From Aradus depressus (Eukaryota > Arthropoda > Insecta > Hemiptera > Aradidae), in NCBI GenBank assembly GCA_963662175.1, contig OY759219.1, forward strand, positions 32,220,908 to 32,284,907: a DNA stretch of 64,000 bases, read 5' to 3'. How positions within the stretch are numbered: position 1 is the first letter of the stretch; every line of letters begins with the position of its first letter. This document shows positions 31,555 through 41,940 of this stretch, piece after piece. The translations under genes and the position numbers were made by a program. The notes beneath the pieces are model-generated. The model had not been told where the DNA came from, did no database searches, and saw only the letters and a program-made list of their open reading frames with translations.

Positions 31555-31605
31555 ATTTGTTCTGGGGAATTACATTGCCGATGATTCACCGGTGATTTTT
31601 TTTTT
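31555..31605 (+). repeat. F1 terminal fragment
   Basis: AATTTGTTCTGGGGAATTAC and GATGATTCACCGGTGATT, then a T run. Confidence 0.7.
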
Positions 31606-31889
31606 CTTCTCTGCTAACGATATTTACCGATGTCGTGCATGTTTAAATGGCCAGACCCTTCTCCTGAATCATGTTCTGCATGGCTGTCATTTTATTTCAT
31701 GGTGACCTCAGAAAGTAAAGTGACCTTGTCTGAACTCAGTACAAGGAGACTAATTCTGCACATTCAGGTTATCTGAACCGGCCAACAATGATGTGTTTTT
31801 GTTTATATTTGGATTTACGTCCTTGTGTACTCTCAATTAGGGCAGAAAGGATGAGCTCTGGGTTTTATATCCTTTTTTTGCATTTAACA
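31606..31889. other. Unassigned DNA
   Basis: Moderate G/C; no frame or repeat family recognised. Confidence 0.4.
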
Positions 31890-32615
31890 ATGATACATTT
31901 TTGTATAGATACATTCATTACAACGACAGTTACTACAGTTTTTGTGTTGAGCCCCCCCTAAACCCCCTTTCCTTTGGATGATTTGGCCGATTGGGTGTCG
32001 TCCTTAGAGGGTTCTGGATACATATATAAATCTTTGTATAGATACATTCATTACAACGACAGTTACTATAGTTTTTGTGTTGAGTCTCCCCATAAACCCC
32101 CTCTCCTTTGGATGATTTGGCCGATTGGGTGTCGTCCTTAGAGGGTTCTGGTTACATATATAAATCTTTGTATAGATACATTCATTACAACGACAGTTAC
32201 TACAGTTTTTGTGTTGAGCCTCCCCCTAAACCCCCCTCCTCTTTGTCCGATTTGGCTGATAATCCAATGGGTGTCGTCCTTAGAGGGTTCTGGATACATA
32301 TATAAATCTTTGTATAGATACATTCATTACAACGACAGTTACTACAGTTTTTGTGTTGAGCCTCCCCCTAAACCCCCTCCCTTTTGCCGATTTGGCTGAT
32401 AATCATTGGGTGTCGTCCTTAGAGGGTTCTGGATACATATCTAAATCTTTGTATAGATACATTCATTCTATTGGGAGTATCTTGTTCACATATACACACA
32501 TAGACTTTTTTTTTCATTTTTGGAATCAAAGGGTCTGAAAAGATGATATTCCTTTGAAAACTCAGTACCATAAAATTTTTGACCGATTACAAAACTTTCT
32601 CTATACTTTCGTATA
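31890..32615 (-). repeat. F1-derived tandem module array
   Basis: The F1 module GATACATTCATTACAACGAC starts at 31908, 32041, 32175 and 32317, and the variant GATACATTCATTCTATTGGG at 32456. That makes four tandem units of 133, 134, 142 and 139 bp. The array ends with the normal F1 hinge and CCGATTACAAAACTTTC at about 32580-32615. Normal copies have two or three diverged modules; here they are near-identical, so this is a local amplification. The overlapping frames on both strands are artefacts of the repeat. Confidence 0.9.
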
Positions 32616-32820
32616 CGTAAACGATTGGCAAAAACCTTCAAATATTTTATTACATTTGTTTTACATCTTTGTTATTGTCTAAATATAAATAAATGTATCA
32701 AACTCATGGACATTCTTATCTTCTACACATAAACTATATACATATATATCTTATTCAATGACGCTGTTGTCGCTACCCCGAGATAGGTTCATGTTCACAA
32801 TTTGACTTCCCTGTTCCGTT

Positions 32821-33358
32821 TTACTTCCCCAGTTATATGAAGTATAAGGGAAGTTATTTAATCGGTCAGAAATTCAATAAAATTTTCACTGGAATTTCGT
32901 GTTTTCCGACCCACTGATTCCAAAAAAAAAAAAAAAAAATGTCGTCGGATATGACCACTAAATTTTCGCTCTCTCTCGAAATTCTATTGATTGTTTGAGC
33001 TAATTGTCTATAGTTGATGTACAATAGAGATTTCTGAATCCTCATACTAAATTTCATGTCGATACATTCGGCAGTTATTAGAGTTTTTGTGTTAAACTCC
33101 TACGTATCCCTCTCTTTTTCTTTTACCGATTTCACAGAAAGTCAATTGTTGTTGTCTTTAGGGTGTTCTCTATGATGTTTTTTATACTCATAAAAAAATG
33201 TTATGTCGATGCATTGATTCTAACGGGAGTTATCGTATTCACAGATAAACACTTGTAGACTTTTTTTTTTTTTTTAATTTTTTTAATCAGGGGGTTGGGA
33301 AATATGAAATTTCAGAGAAAAGTCTATATGGAATTTCCGACCGATTACATAACTTGGT
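32821..33358. repeat. Two F1 pieces in inverted arrangement
   Basis: A + piece (ACTTCCCCAGTTATATGAAG to the A run at about 32925-32938) is joined to a minus piece (ATTTTCGCTCTCTCTCG... to CCGACCGATTACATAACTTG). The join is at GTCGTCGG after the A run. Confidence 0.8.
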
Positions 33359-33489
33359 ATATTTAAAAAAAAAATATATTCTTTATATTTTGAGAATTAA
33401 ATTGTAAATTTTACAATCAGTATAAACTATAAGTAAATTTGATAAATGACATTAAACATTAAAAATATATACAACGAAATCATATCATT

Positions 33490-34035
33490 ATGTACAAAAT
33501 AATAGGTAAAAAAAAATATATATATATATATATACATACATAATAAAATAATAATGGTCTCTGCAATTTAAATAATAATAAACATAAAATAAAATCAACA
33601 AAATCAACTAATGGGGGCAGGGAGACCGCGGGTGCTCGAGTGATCCCCTCTGCCTTCTCGCCCCTCCAATCACTGTCCAGCAGTGGAGGCAGGCCAAGAA
33701 GGAAAGGAGAGTTGAAGGTAAGAGGATTACATGAGGAGAGAAGCTGGTCATCACCGGCACTCCCAAAATATCGTTGTTAGATTACAGTAGCAGGTCTCTC
33801 GGCCAGCGCCGCCTCAGTCTTCGGGGGGGAATGGGATGACAAGAGTTGAGCAACTGGATTGACATGGGAAGAAAGGTTAGAGTGGAATTTGGAGAAGCGG
33901 GGCTTGAGGTTAATAACATAGGGGATTTTAAGGTCATTATGGAGGGTAAGGTTGGACACATAGAAGGGAGCATCGACAATTGTTCTTAGGACTTTGGATA
34001 AGAAGGACTGGATACGCTTGATGTCAGGTGGCTTA
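33490..34035 (-). mobile_element. Jockey-like LINE 3' end
   Basis: On the minus strand, the reverse-transcriptase C-terminal segment reads PPDIKRIQSFLSKVLRTIVD, then APFYVSNLTLHNDLKIPYV. This matches the I-Q-x-F-Q-x-K-x-L-R-x-I-x-x-A-P-W/F-Y-V-x-N-x-x-L-H-x-D-L block of Jockey elements. It ends in LLSSHSPPKTEAALAERPAT, stop. The 3' UTR and a TA-rich tail run to about 33490. It is 5'-truncated and was inserted in F1 DNA that continues at 34040. Confidence 0.85.
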
Positions 34036-34039
34036 AAAT

Positions 34040-34079
34040 ATATATCTAAGAAAGTAAAACTGCCTTGTCTGTCTCTGTA

Positions 34080-34119
<40 letters not shown>

Positions 34120-34430
34120 AACCCGATAACTTCCGATAGAATAAATATATCGACACGTAATTTCATATGCGCATCCATAACCCCATAAAGACAACACCTA
34201 ATGATTATCAACCATATCGGCCGAAGCGATCTGAGGCGCAGGGCCTAATTCAAAAACCATAATAACTGTAAATGTAACAAATGGTGTTAGATAGAATTTA
34301 GTCTGATGTTTCCGAAGTTTGAGTAAGATACACTTAATAATGATTTTCAACATCAGATTGGTTTCTGAGAGAGCAACAACTTAGTTGATTAATTCGTTCT
34401 GGGGAAGTACATTGCTAGTGATTCAACTAT
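34040..34430 (+). repeat. F1 element with (GT)n hinge
   Basis: The usual CTGTCTGTGAAC hinge has expanded to a GT run (about 34082-34112). Modules and ATTCGTTCTGGGGAAGTACA follow. Confidence 0.85.
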
Positions 34431-35048
34431 GATTTTTCATCGTTTTAGTTAAAGTCTGATGTTGTGTATAGCAACAACAATAGATTGAGATTATAATTAT
34501 GTCATTTCAATGCTTTGGTTAAGTGAGAAGCTTTTAGTTATTAATATTTGTGTGAAGGATAGTCGAAAGAGAGAGAGAGAGAGTCATTTAGAGGCGATCA
34601 GTATCGATTTATTGTCAGTGAAGATTGGCGTGACACAAGTAATATTTACCAAGGGTGATAAATAATGTAAATCGATGGGGTAAACATGAAGGCGAAAAGT
34701 AGAGACATTAAGAGGCGACAGAGAAAGTTGAGAGGTCGAGGCCAGGCTGTTTAAAGGAAGCTTTTATCGGTGGAAAACGTTTACACTCCCGTCACACCTG
34801 TAGACAATATTGACAGAGTTGTCATTACAACACTATCAGACCTTTGCAAAAGGAGAACTAATGTAAACCGACAAAGAGACGAGAGGTCAAGGCCAAGCTG
34901 TGACAGGAAGCTTTTAATGATGTAAAAACGTTTACACTCCCGTCACACCTGTAGACAATATTGACAGAGTTGTCATTACAACACTATCAGAACTTTGCAA
35001 AAGGAGAACTAATGTAAACCGACAAAGAGACGAGAGGTCAAGGCCAAG

Positions 35049-35355
35049 GCTGTTCTTCTTTCACAGGAAGAACACCCCGAACTGTTCGTGCGGCGGTATC
35101 GAGACTGCAGAACATGTGGTCCTCGAATGCCCGCTGTACGACCAAGCTAGGGTGGAGTTGATTCATGGGACAAGATCGTATTTGGGACTAGATCTACGGC
35201 AGATGGTGACGGAAACTGACTACCCGATGTTCTGCGGATTCGTCGGCTCCTGGCGGGAGCAGAAACAGGCAATGTAATGATCCCGAGCTTTGTCTAAACG
35301 TAGACTGGGTGATGTTGCTGCAACGCAAGGCGCACCCTCTTTTAAAACCAACTGG

Positions 35356-35383
<28 letters not shown>
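35049..35383 (+). mobile_element. Very short LINE insertion with poly(A) and target duplication
   Basis: A 5'-truncated non-LTR element lies between AGGTCAAGGCCAAG (35035-35048) and its repeat (35384-35397), a 14-bp target duplication. It ends in a run of 28-29 A. The sequence looks young: the frame is intact to its stop. Confidence 0.92.
35053..35277 (+). CDS. LINE ORF2 C-terminal fragment
   Basis: The frame reads HRKNTPNCSCGGIETAEHVV, then LECPLYDQARVELIHGTRSY, and ends GSWREQKQAM, stop. The CSCG...ETAEHV-L-CP-Y motif is the CCHC-like C-terminal zinc knuckle found after the reverse transcriptase or RNase H of R1/LOA/I-type elements. No stop or frameshift is seen in the 74 codons, consistent with a recent insertion. 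Confidence 0.85.
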   Translation, partial: FFFHRKNTPNCSCGGIETAEHVVLECPLYDQARVELIHGTRSYLGLDLRQMVTETDYPMFCGFVGSWREQKQAM

Positions 35384-35386
<3 letters not shown>

Positions 35387-35789
35387 TCAAGGCCAAGCTG
35401 TGACAGGAAACTTTTATTGATGCAAAAACGTTTACACTCCCGTCACAGCTGTGGACAATATTGACAGAGTTGTCATTACAACACTATCAGACCTTTGCAA
35501 AGGGAAAACTAATGTAAACCGACAAAGAGACGAGAGGTCAAGGCCAAGCTGTGACAGGAATCTTTTAATGATGTAAAAACGTTTACACTACCGTCACGGC
35601 TGTAGACAACTATATTGACAGAGTTGTCATTACAACACTCAGACCTTTGCTAAAAGGAAACTAATGTAAACAGACAACGAGACGAGAGGTCAAGGTCAGG
35701 CTGTGACAGGAAGCTTTTAATGATGTAAAAACGTTTGCACTCCCGTCACAACTGTAGACAACAATATTGAGTGGAGATGGTGGCATTTT

Positions 35790-35975
35790 TATTCAAGTTA
35801 TTCAGTTCTGAAACCATTTGCTCTAATTATAACGAAATATTCAGTTGTGAAATATGCCGGAAATTTTATATTGAGTTTTCACCTGAACGTCATGTTTTCC
35901 GACACCCTGATTCCAAAAATGAAAAAAAAAAATCGTCTGTGAACACGATATCTCCTGTGATGTATAAAAAACAAT
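35790..35975 (+). repeat. F1 fragment
   Basis: CAGTTGTGAAATATGCCGGA through ATTCCAAAAATG, an A run and CGTCTGTGAACACGATATC. Modules are missing. Confidence 0.65.
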
Positions 35976-36213
35976 ATGGCATCTCTTTAGAAATGCAAAT
36001 GAAAAGTTTGTTAATTGAAATTTTTTTAATTTACTTGCACTTTCTGTGAACTTTTGATACTTTTTAGGGACCTTTTCGGAAATTACTGTAGAAATAAAAA
36101 TTTAGTAAAAAGACCAGTTATAACATTTCTACAGGAAATGTAATTTTATTATTTTATTTTGTTAAATTATTATTTATAAATTTATTTTTATTTAACATTA
36201 ACCTTTTTCTTAA
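35976..36213. other. AT-rich DNA
   Basis: Nothing recognised. Confidence 0.4.
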
Positions 36214-36400
36214 ATATCACACTTCTCGTAGAATGAATATATCGTCACGAAATTTAGTATGGGGATTCCCTGTCAACTATTGGTTTTTTGCAAAAACGGT
36301 CGATTTGTTTTAGGAAAGTAAAGTACTATAAAGTACTTAAGTACTTAATAGATTAAATAGAGCCGTGGAAGTACAATGTTGGTGATTCACCGGCGACTTA
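36214..36400 (+). repeat. F1 fragment, right part
   Basis: CGTAGAATGAATATATCGTC, GAAATTTAGTATGGGGATTC, and a GTGGAAGTACAATGTTGGTG end. Confidence 0.7.
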
Positions 36401-36406
36401 AATCAA

Positions 36407-36466
36407 TTATTAGCGGGCCAAACTAGTTTATTAAACAAAAAAAAAAAAATAGTTTGGCCCGCTAAT
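36407..36466. repeat. Short perfect inverted repeat
   Basis: ATTAGCGGGCCAAACTA and its exact reverse complement flank a loop of about 25 bases made mainly of an A run. It looks like a miniature element or palindrome. Confidence 0.8.
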
Positions 36467-36469
36467 AAT

Positions 36470-37096
36470 TATTTTTATTATAATTTTGGAACATGGAATT
36501 CATAATGGTTCTCATCCATGCCCATTTTTTTTAGAACATCATATCTGATGGTGGTCTATAATGGAGCAATTGTCATTTATTAAGGTCAGGGCTCCGTTAT
36601 TTAATAGAGTTAGCAGTGTGAGATCTGTCAATACTGTCACTGCTTGCTCATCTATAAATTAATAGATACATTTACCATATGAACCGCTCTATTGAATCCT
36701 CTATTTGAGTACGAATATGATTCATGTAATGACGTAACACTGATAGGAACTCATTCCCCTATTACTCGAAGTCGAATATTTGAAGTTCATTGCCTTCAAG
36801 GATGAAATTCTGCTTACGTCATCAAATACAAATGTTTATTATTTTTAAATGTTCTGAATGAAAATACTCTACTGGCATCCCTTGCTACCTTATTTTTTCT
36901 TGTTTACATTCAAAAAATAAGGTTATGAAATCACCTTGATGTCTATATATTCTCCACTATTAATGTTTCTTCTGACTGAACATATTTTCACGAAATTTTA
37001 TGTTTAAGCATTTAATACAATTTTATTTAGCCATATGTCCTTTATTTCAAATCACCGAAGTAATATTATTGTATATACACAGTATAGGGAAAGAGA
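36470..37096. other. Unassigned DNA
   Basis: No coding frame, exon or repeat recognised. Confidence 0.45.
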
Positions 37097-37413
37097 GCGC
37101 CGGTAGCTCAGTGGTATGCGTGCTTGTCTTCTGAGCTCAATATGGTGGGTTTGAAACCCGACCGAGGCCCTTAGTTTATTTTATCTGGGAGGTAAAATAA
37201 ACTAAAGCACGCCGTCCTTCGAATGGGACGTTAAGCGATGGTCCCAAGCCTGTACGATGTCCCTACCCTAGAGACCCCTACCCTAGGTGAATAAAAATTT
37301 AGGACTCCCACAGTAGAGTCGGGCTCATGTCCATCAGAGTGACAAAAGAGCGCTCTGGTAGTAGGCGATATGACCTCGTAGTTAAAGTCCGGGCATGAGT
37401 CATCAAACCTAAT
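37097..37413 (+). repeat. tRNA-derived SINE, full length
   Basis: GAGCGCCGGTAGCTCAGTGG head, GGTTTGAAACCCGACC B box, core and a CCTAATCTAG tail. Near-matching flanks AGTATAGGGAAAG and AGTATATAGAAAG suggest a decayed target duplication. Confidence 0.9.
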
Positions 37414-37423
37414 CTAGTATATA

Positions 37424-37930
37424 GAAAGTTATATAATCGGTCAAAAATTCGATGCGCAGTTTTCAACGGAATTTTGTTTTCCGACTTCTAGATTCCACCC
37501 GATAACTCCCGATAGAATGAATGTATCGACAAGAAATTGTATATGTGAACCCATTACCCTCTAACAACGACACCTATTCTTTTTCAACGAAATCAGTCTA
37601 AGGGGAGGGGGGGATTAGGGAGGGGCTTAACTCAAAAACTCTAATAACTGCCGTTGTAATGAATGCATCGACACAAAATTGCATATGTGAATTCGAAGTC
37701 CCATCATTTTCAGCAGAATGAGCAGAAGGTTAAGGAGAGGATTCAATTCAAAGACCCTAATAACTGTGATGTAATGAATTTATCTACACAAAATTTAGTA
37801 TAAGGATTTAGAAGTCCCTATGTAATTCAACTGTTGAATATTAGCGCAAACGGTCGACTAATTTTGGAGGGGGAGCGAAAAGTTAATTGATTAATTCGTT
37901 CTGGGGAAGTACATTGCCGGTGATCATTTT
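37424..37930 (+). repeat. F1 element, nearly full length
   Basis: TATAGAAAGTTATATAATCG, three modules (starts about 37500, 37640 and 37760), ATTCGTTCTGGGGAAGTACA and a GCCGGTGATC end. Confidence 0.85.
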
Positions 37931-38483
37931 TTATTTATATTGGAAATATAAAATGAATTTTAAATTCCCTGCAACTTAACCTTAATATGCTTGCACAATA
38001 TTTTTCCTGTACAGATCGAAAATAAAGTAAATAGTTCTTTCCACAACTTCTCTTTGATACCATTTTATCATTTAAAATTTTCTATTTTACTGTTTCATTA
38101 CGAAATATAATTGCATATTATTTCACTTTTTATTCATGTATTTGAAGACCAGAATTGCGAGTTTCTACTGCATACATATTTCGTGCTTCTAAAAAAATAA
38201 ATAGTTGGGTAGGCAACACAACATATAAAATTTCACATCAGACCCCCCCCCCCCCCCCCCTCGACTAGTTTTCTACTTTCTCTACTCCTAACTAGCCTTC
38301 TCTCGACTATAATTATAATGAGTAATTTTCTTGTACTATATAATTTTATACACTGAAATCCTTAGCGTTCAGCCAGAATAGAGCCTCCCACACTTCTTCT
38401 AAAAAAGATACTTTTATAAATTACTTCTTAGGTTGAATTATTATTTTTTCACAAATTGCTTCGTTCCAGGTACTTGTCAATGA
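37931..38483. other. AT-rich DNA with a C run
   Basis: A pure C run lies at about 38243-38260. It probably marks an F1 pyrimidine tract (the flank CACATCAGACCC is weakly F1-like). Nothing else was seen. Confidence 0.45.
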
Positions 38484-38686
38484 GGGCGCCGGTAGCACAG
38501 AGGGGAGTTCGAAACAAGAGCGAGACCCTTAGGAGGGTAAAACAATCTTGGGTATGCCGTCATTCGGATGGGACGATAAGCGATGGTCCCGAGTCTGTGC
38601 GATGTCAGATACTCGTTAAAGACCCCCTACCGTAAGTGAATAAAAATTTAGGGTAGGCAAAATTTAGGACTCCCATAGTAGAGTAA

Positions 38687-39361
38687 GGCTTCTTACACAC
38701 CAAAGCCGAGCCGAGCCGGGCGGAATCTGCCTGCGTTCGCACCGAAGCCGATTCACTCTCAGTAGGTTTTCTAGCCTTGTAGTGAGAGGTGCTTCTTTCC
38801 TATTCAGTCTCAGTTGAAACGTGGTGCAAAATGATGTCATCAACTTTGATGATGATGATGTTATTGGATAGTTCATCACTTGATGATGAATGTGTGGCAG
38901 AAAGAAGGCGATACTGGACTCACAATATAAATAAAGATCACGAGACTAATGGACAGTTCGTAACTCTATACGAGAAACTACGAGAAGATGAAGAACAGTT
39001 TTGGAGATATTTTAGAATGAGTACCCATACATTTGATTATATACCGGAATCCATTTGTCTACAAATCCACAAAAGAACCACGAACTACAGAAGAGCTATT
39101 CCATGTGAAGAAAGGCAATAAAAAGGAAACAATAAAAAAACAATATATTGCGCAATATGATGTAACTCACTGGGCTGAAACACCGAACTAGACTGAATGA
39201 CGGAAGAAACAGCTTGGCAGAAAACGCTCGAATTGGCGGTAGGTAGTACTGCTCAAAACCGCTCGGTTTGAATACTCCCATGTAAACCCTGCGTATTTAG
39301 CGCTCAAGCGTTTTCCGCCCGGCTCGGCTCGGCTCGGCCCGGCTTTGGTGTGAAACCCCAC
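38687..39361 (+). mobile_element. Non-autonomous PIF/Harbinger-type element A
   Basis: Inverted ends: ACACACCAAAGCCGAGCCGA on the left, and TCGGCCCGGCTTTGGTGTGA with repeated GGCTC on the right. The flanks TAA (38684-38686) and TTA (39362-39364) fit the 3-bp TWA target preference of this superfamily, though here they differ by one base. Internal coding matches a HARBI1-type N-terminus. Confidence 0.85.
38831..39121 (+). pseudogene. Harbinger nuclease N-terminal fragment
   Basis: From ATG 38831, 96 codons: a Met/Ser/Asp-rich leader, then RRRYWTHNINKDHETNGQFV, TLYEKLREDEEQFWRYFRMS and THTFDYIPESICLQI, ending CEERQ, stop. The R-x-Y/F-W-x-H-x-I and F-x-x-Y-F-R-M-S-x-x-T-F-D-Y blocks are characteristic of HARBI1-like transposases before the DDE core. 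The catalytic half was lost by internal deletion just after the E-E-R block. A start within the same frame further upstream (38789) has no ATG. Confidence 0.85.
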
Positions 39362-39418
39362 TTAGGCTCGTGTCCACCAGAGTGACGAAAGAGCGCTCTG
39401 ATAGTAGGCGATATGACC

Positions 39419-39739
39419 TGAAAAGAGTCCTCAAAAGTCTTGTAACTATTCCACCCCCGTCTTATTTTCTACCTACATCACTGATGCACGGATTTACAAT
39501 CAGTATCTCATGTATGGTCAGTAGAAAAAAGAGAATGTTCATTTATTTGGCGAAGAAATTTGACATTGAGGTGTTAACATTTGAAGAAGGCATCTCAAGA
39601 CTTGAAATCTGCATATTACAAGAACTGTTGGAGCTTCGACCTTCCAACCAAGGCTTTCCCTTTCATCTTCCATAATCCTCGGTTTAACATCCTCATGTTC
39701 TACAAGTCAGGGCGTTGCCCGGGAGAATCGTTTCGTCAA
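39419..39739 (+). other. Unassigned, weakly coding-like DNA
   Basis: The + frame over 39430-39675 is open (FDIEVLTFEEGISRLEICIL...), but no family is recognised. At the end, CAGGGCGTTGCCCGGGAG looks like a Helitron hairpin without the CTRR end. Confidence 0.3.
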
Positions 39740-40011
39740 GAGGACGCAGGTAGCTCAGTGTTATGTGTGCTTGCCTAATGAGCTCAAGATCACGAATTCA
39801 AAATAAACTTAAGCACGCCGTTCGGATGGGAGGTTAAGCGATGATCCCGAGTCTATATGATGTCAGGCACTTGTTAAAGACCCCTATCCTAGATGAATAC
39901 AAATTTAGTGTAGGCAACATTTAGGACTCCCATATAGAGTCGGGCTCATGTCCACCAGCTCTAGTAGTAGGTGATATGACCTTGTAGTTAAAGCCCGGTC
40001 ATGAGTCATAA
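39740..40011 (+). repeat. tRNA-derived SINE with head deletion
   Basis: GAGGACGCAGGTAGCTCAGT head, loss of the segment after the B box, core GGATGGGAGGTTAAGCGATG, tail CATGAGTCATAATA. Confidence 0.85.
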
Positions 40012-40019
40012 TAACTTAG

Positions 40020-40265
40020 TACTCTGCATTAAGTCAGCTGGCCTCAAAATTAGGCCATAACGCCCCCTCGCCTTCTCTTTCGTTAATGGCCCATCATTAT
40101 AAACCCCCAGCCGACCTCCAAAACCTTCTCTAAGGATAATGGACAGTATTCACTCAAGAAACATCTTCTCAGTTTCGCAGCTTGTTACTGTAAACACTAG
40201 GCCACCGCAGCCCTTAGAGGAGAGTAGCCAGTTATGCTAAGTGCTCAACAATAAAAAAAAAATTG
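40020..40265 (+). mobile_element. Possible LINE 3' fragment with A tail
   Basis: G/C-richer than its surroundings. It contains a short frame MDSIHSRNIFSVSQLVTVNT before TAA and ends in AACAATAAAAAAAAA. This suggests a polyadenylated insertion, but no diagnostic domain is left. Confidence 0.35.
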
Positions 40266-40375
40266 CGCTCCTACTAGCCCAGTTGTTCAATTCAAAATTA
40301 TTATATTTTTGACATATTTTCATCAAGACCCTTAAAACGATGTGCTACTGAATATTTAACAAAAAGTATTCGATG

Positions 40376-40750
40376 AATCACCAGCGATATACTTCCCCAG
40401 AACAAATTAATCAATTAACTTTTCGCTCCCCCTCCAAAATCAGTTGTCCGTTTGCGCTAATGTTCAATAGTTGACTTACATAGGGGTTCCTAAATTCTCA
40501 TATTTAATTTTGTGAAAATAAATTCATTACATCGGCAGTTATTATAGTTTTTGAGTTAAGCCTCTCCCTAATCCTCCCTTTCCCTTTGACCGATTTGGCT
40601 GAAAATTGATAGGTGATGTCCTTATGGGATTCTGGATTCACATATAAAATTTTGTTTCGATGCATTCAATTTATCGAGAGTTATCTCGTTCACAGACAGA
40701 CAGATGTTTTTTGAAATTTGTAATTCGGAAAATATGAAATTCCGTAAATG
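40376..40750 (-). repeat. F1 element, minus orientation
   Basis: GAATCACCAGCGATATACTT, CCCCAGAACAAATTAATCAA, two modules and GTTCACAGACAGACAGATG, then a shortened end. Confidence 0.85.
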
Positions 40751-41760
40751 GAAAAGTTATTTTATATATTATCTTCAAACTTGAGGCACTAATCGCACCT
40801 CATTACCAAAAAAGTTTCTTCAGGAAACCGCCCTTAAAAATAACCAGTTCTCCAAAATTTCGTGAATTTAAATCTCATTCGAAAGATTATTTGAAAGGTT
40901 TTCAAAAATGGAAAGAGTTTATGAATTTTATGGCTGTTGCGTATAGGCTTTTTTTTTTTATCCTTTTTTTTATGAGTCCATGTATCGTGTAATTCTTTCT
41001 AATTAAAATGATGTAACTCCTGTTTTTTTTGCATTTCAAACATGAAAAAATGTTTTCTGGTATTTGTATTCATCCACTCTTACCGATTTTGTTTGATATA
41101 ATAAATATATAAAATAATAAATGACTGCCTGCAGTCCTATACAGTTGCATTCAATACAAAATGTGCAAGTCCGATTTTGTGCGAATTAAATTTATTTATT
41201 ATTTTTTTTATGAAAAAGTTCGTTTTTAGACAATTAATCATTACTTATAGGGTATTTACAGCGGACCTAGAAATTTCAAATTTTGGACAAAGGCAAAGTT
41301 TAGGGCACGACTTTATAAAAACATTAATGAATGTATAGCGACTGTATCGCATAAGCGGACAAACTTACAAATATTACCAAACAACATTACCAACCTGACA
41401 GCTGATATTTCAATAAGCACAAAATGATGAACATTTTGTAAAATATTTTAAATAATGTTAAAATAATTTTATTCTGTGAATTTTTGAACACACCTTTATA
41501 CTTATCGTATATATTTTAAAAAGATTTCTGTAAAAAATAAATATAAAAAATAGGTGATTTTTTAATGTTCATGTGGAACAAGATGGCGGGGGATCACTCA
41601 GCCCCCTGTGGCCGTAAAACCATAAAATGATAATTAGATATATCATGTAATTTTGTACATGATAATAGCTAACAAATTATATACATCAATAGATAAAAAA
41701 TCTTAGGATACACACATATGAAGATAAACAACGTATTTTTTTTAAAATATATAATAGAGG
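40751..41760. other. AT-rich DNA, nothing recognised
   Basis: No coding, exon or repeat signal was seen over about 1 kb. Confidence 0.45.
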
Positions 41761-41940
41761 GAGGGCACCGATAGCTCAGATGTAGCGTGCTAGTCTACTG
41801 AGCTCAAGATTGCCGGTTCAAAAGTTTTTCAGGCTCTTAAGTTTTTTTTTATCTGGTAAGTGAAAACATTTTGAGCTTGAAGCGATGGTCCCGAGTCTGT
41901 GCGAAGTCAGGTACTCGATAAAGACTTCTACCCTAGCTAA
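41761..41940 (+). repeat. Old tRNA-derived SINE, 3'-truncated
   Basis: GGGCACCGATAGCTCAGATG, GCCGGTTCAAAAG, CGATGGTCCCGAGTCTGTGC and TCTACCCTAGCTAAC. It ends where a LINE fragment begins. Confidence 0.75.

Larger units (their letters stand above)
34640..35770 (+). repeat. 151-bp tandem repeat array interrupted by a LINE
   Basis: GAGAGGTC(A/G)AGGCCA marks unit starts at 34730, 34881, 35032, 35532 and 35684. Removing the 349-bp insertion gives a period of 151-152 bp throughout. Each unit has ACGTTTACACTCCCGTCAC and GACAGAGTTGTCATTACAAC. A more diverged unit may precede at about 34640. Confidence 0.93.
38484..39418 (+). repeat. SINE split by a PIF/Harbinger-type element
   Basis: The SINE head and core run from GAGGGCGCCGGTAGCACAGA to about 38686 (CCCATAGTAGAGT). 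The SINE 3' part resumes at about 39365 (GGCTCGTGTCCACCAGAG) and is cut at 39418. Between is a DNA transposon derivative. Confidence 0.85.

Noticed and set aside
32108..32399. Overlapping frames with repeated SLEGSGYIYKSLYRYIHYND peptide
   Set aside because: They come from the F1 tandem module array; both strands are open by repetition, and there is no start or splice context.
33994..34188. Frame with CVCVCVCV as a cysteine-rich peptide
   Set aside because: Translation of the GT microsatellite in F1.
37097..37170. SINE heads as functional tRNA genes
   Set aside because: A and B boxes are present, but the acceptor stem does not close and the sequence runs into the SINE body; the same holds for all other heads and for 19459-19577.
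39705..39740. GC hairpin CAGGGCGTTGCCCGGG as a Helitron 3' end
   Set aside because: No CTRR terminus at the right distance and no matching 5' TC end; the SINE follows directly.
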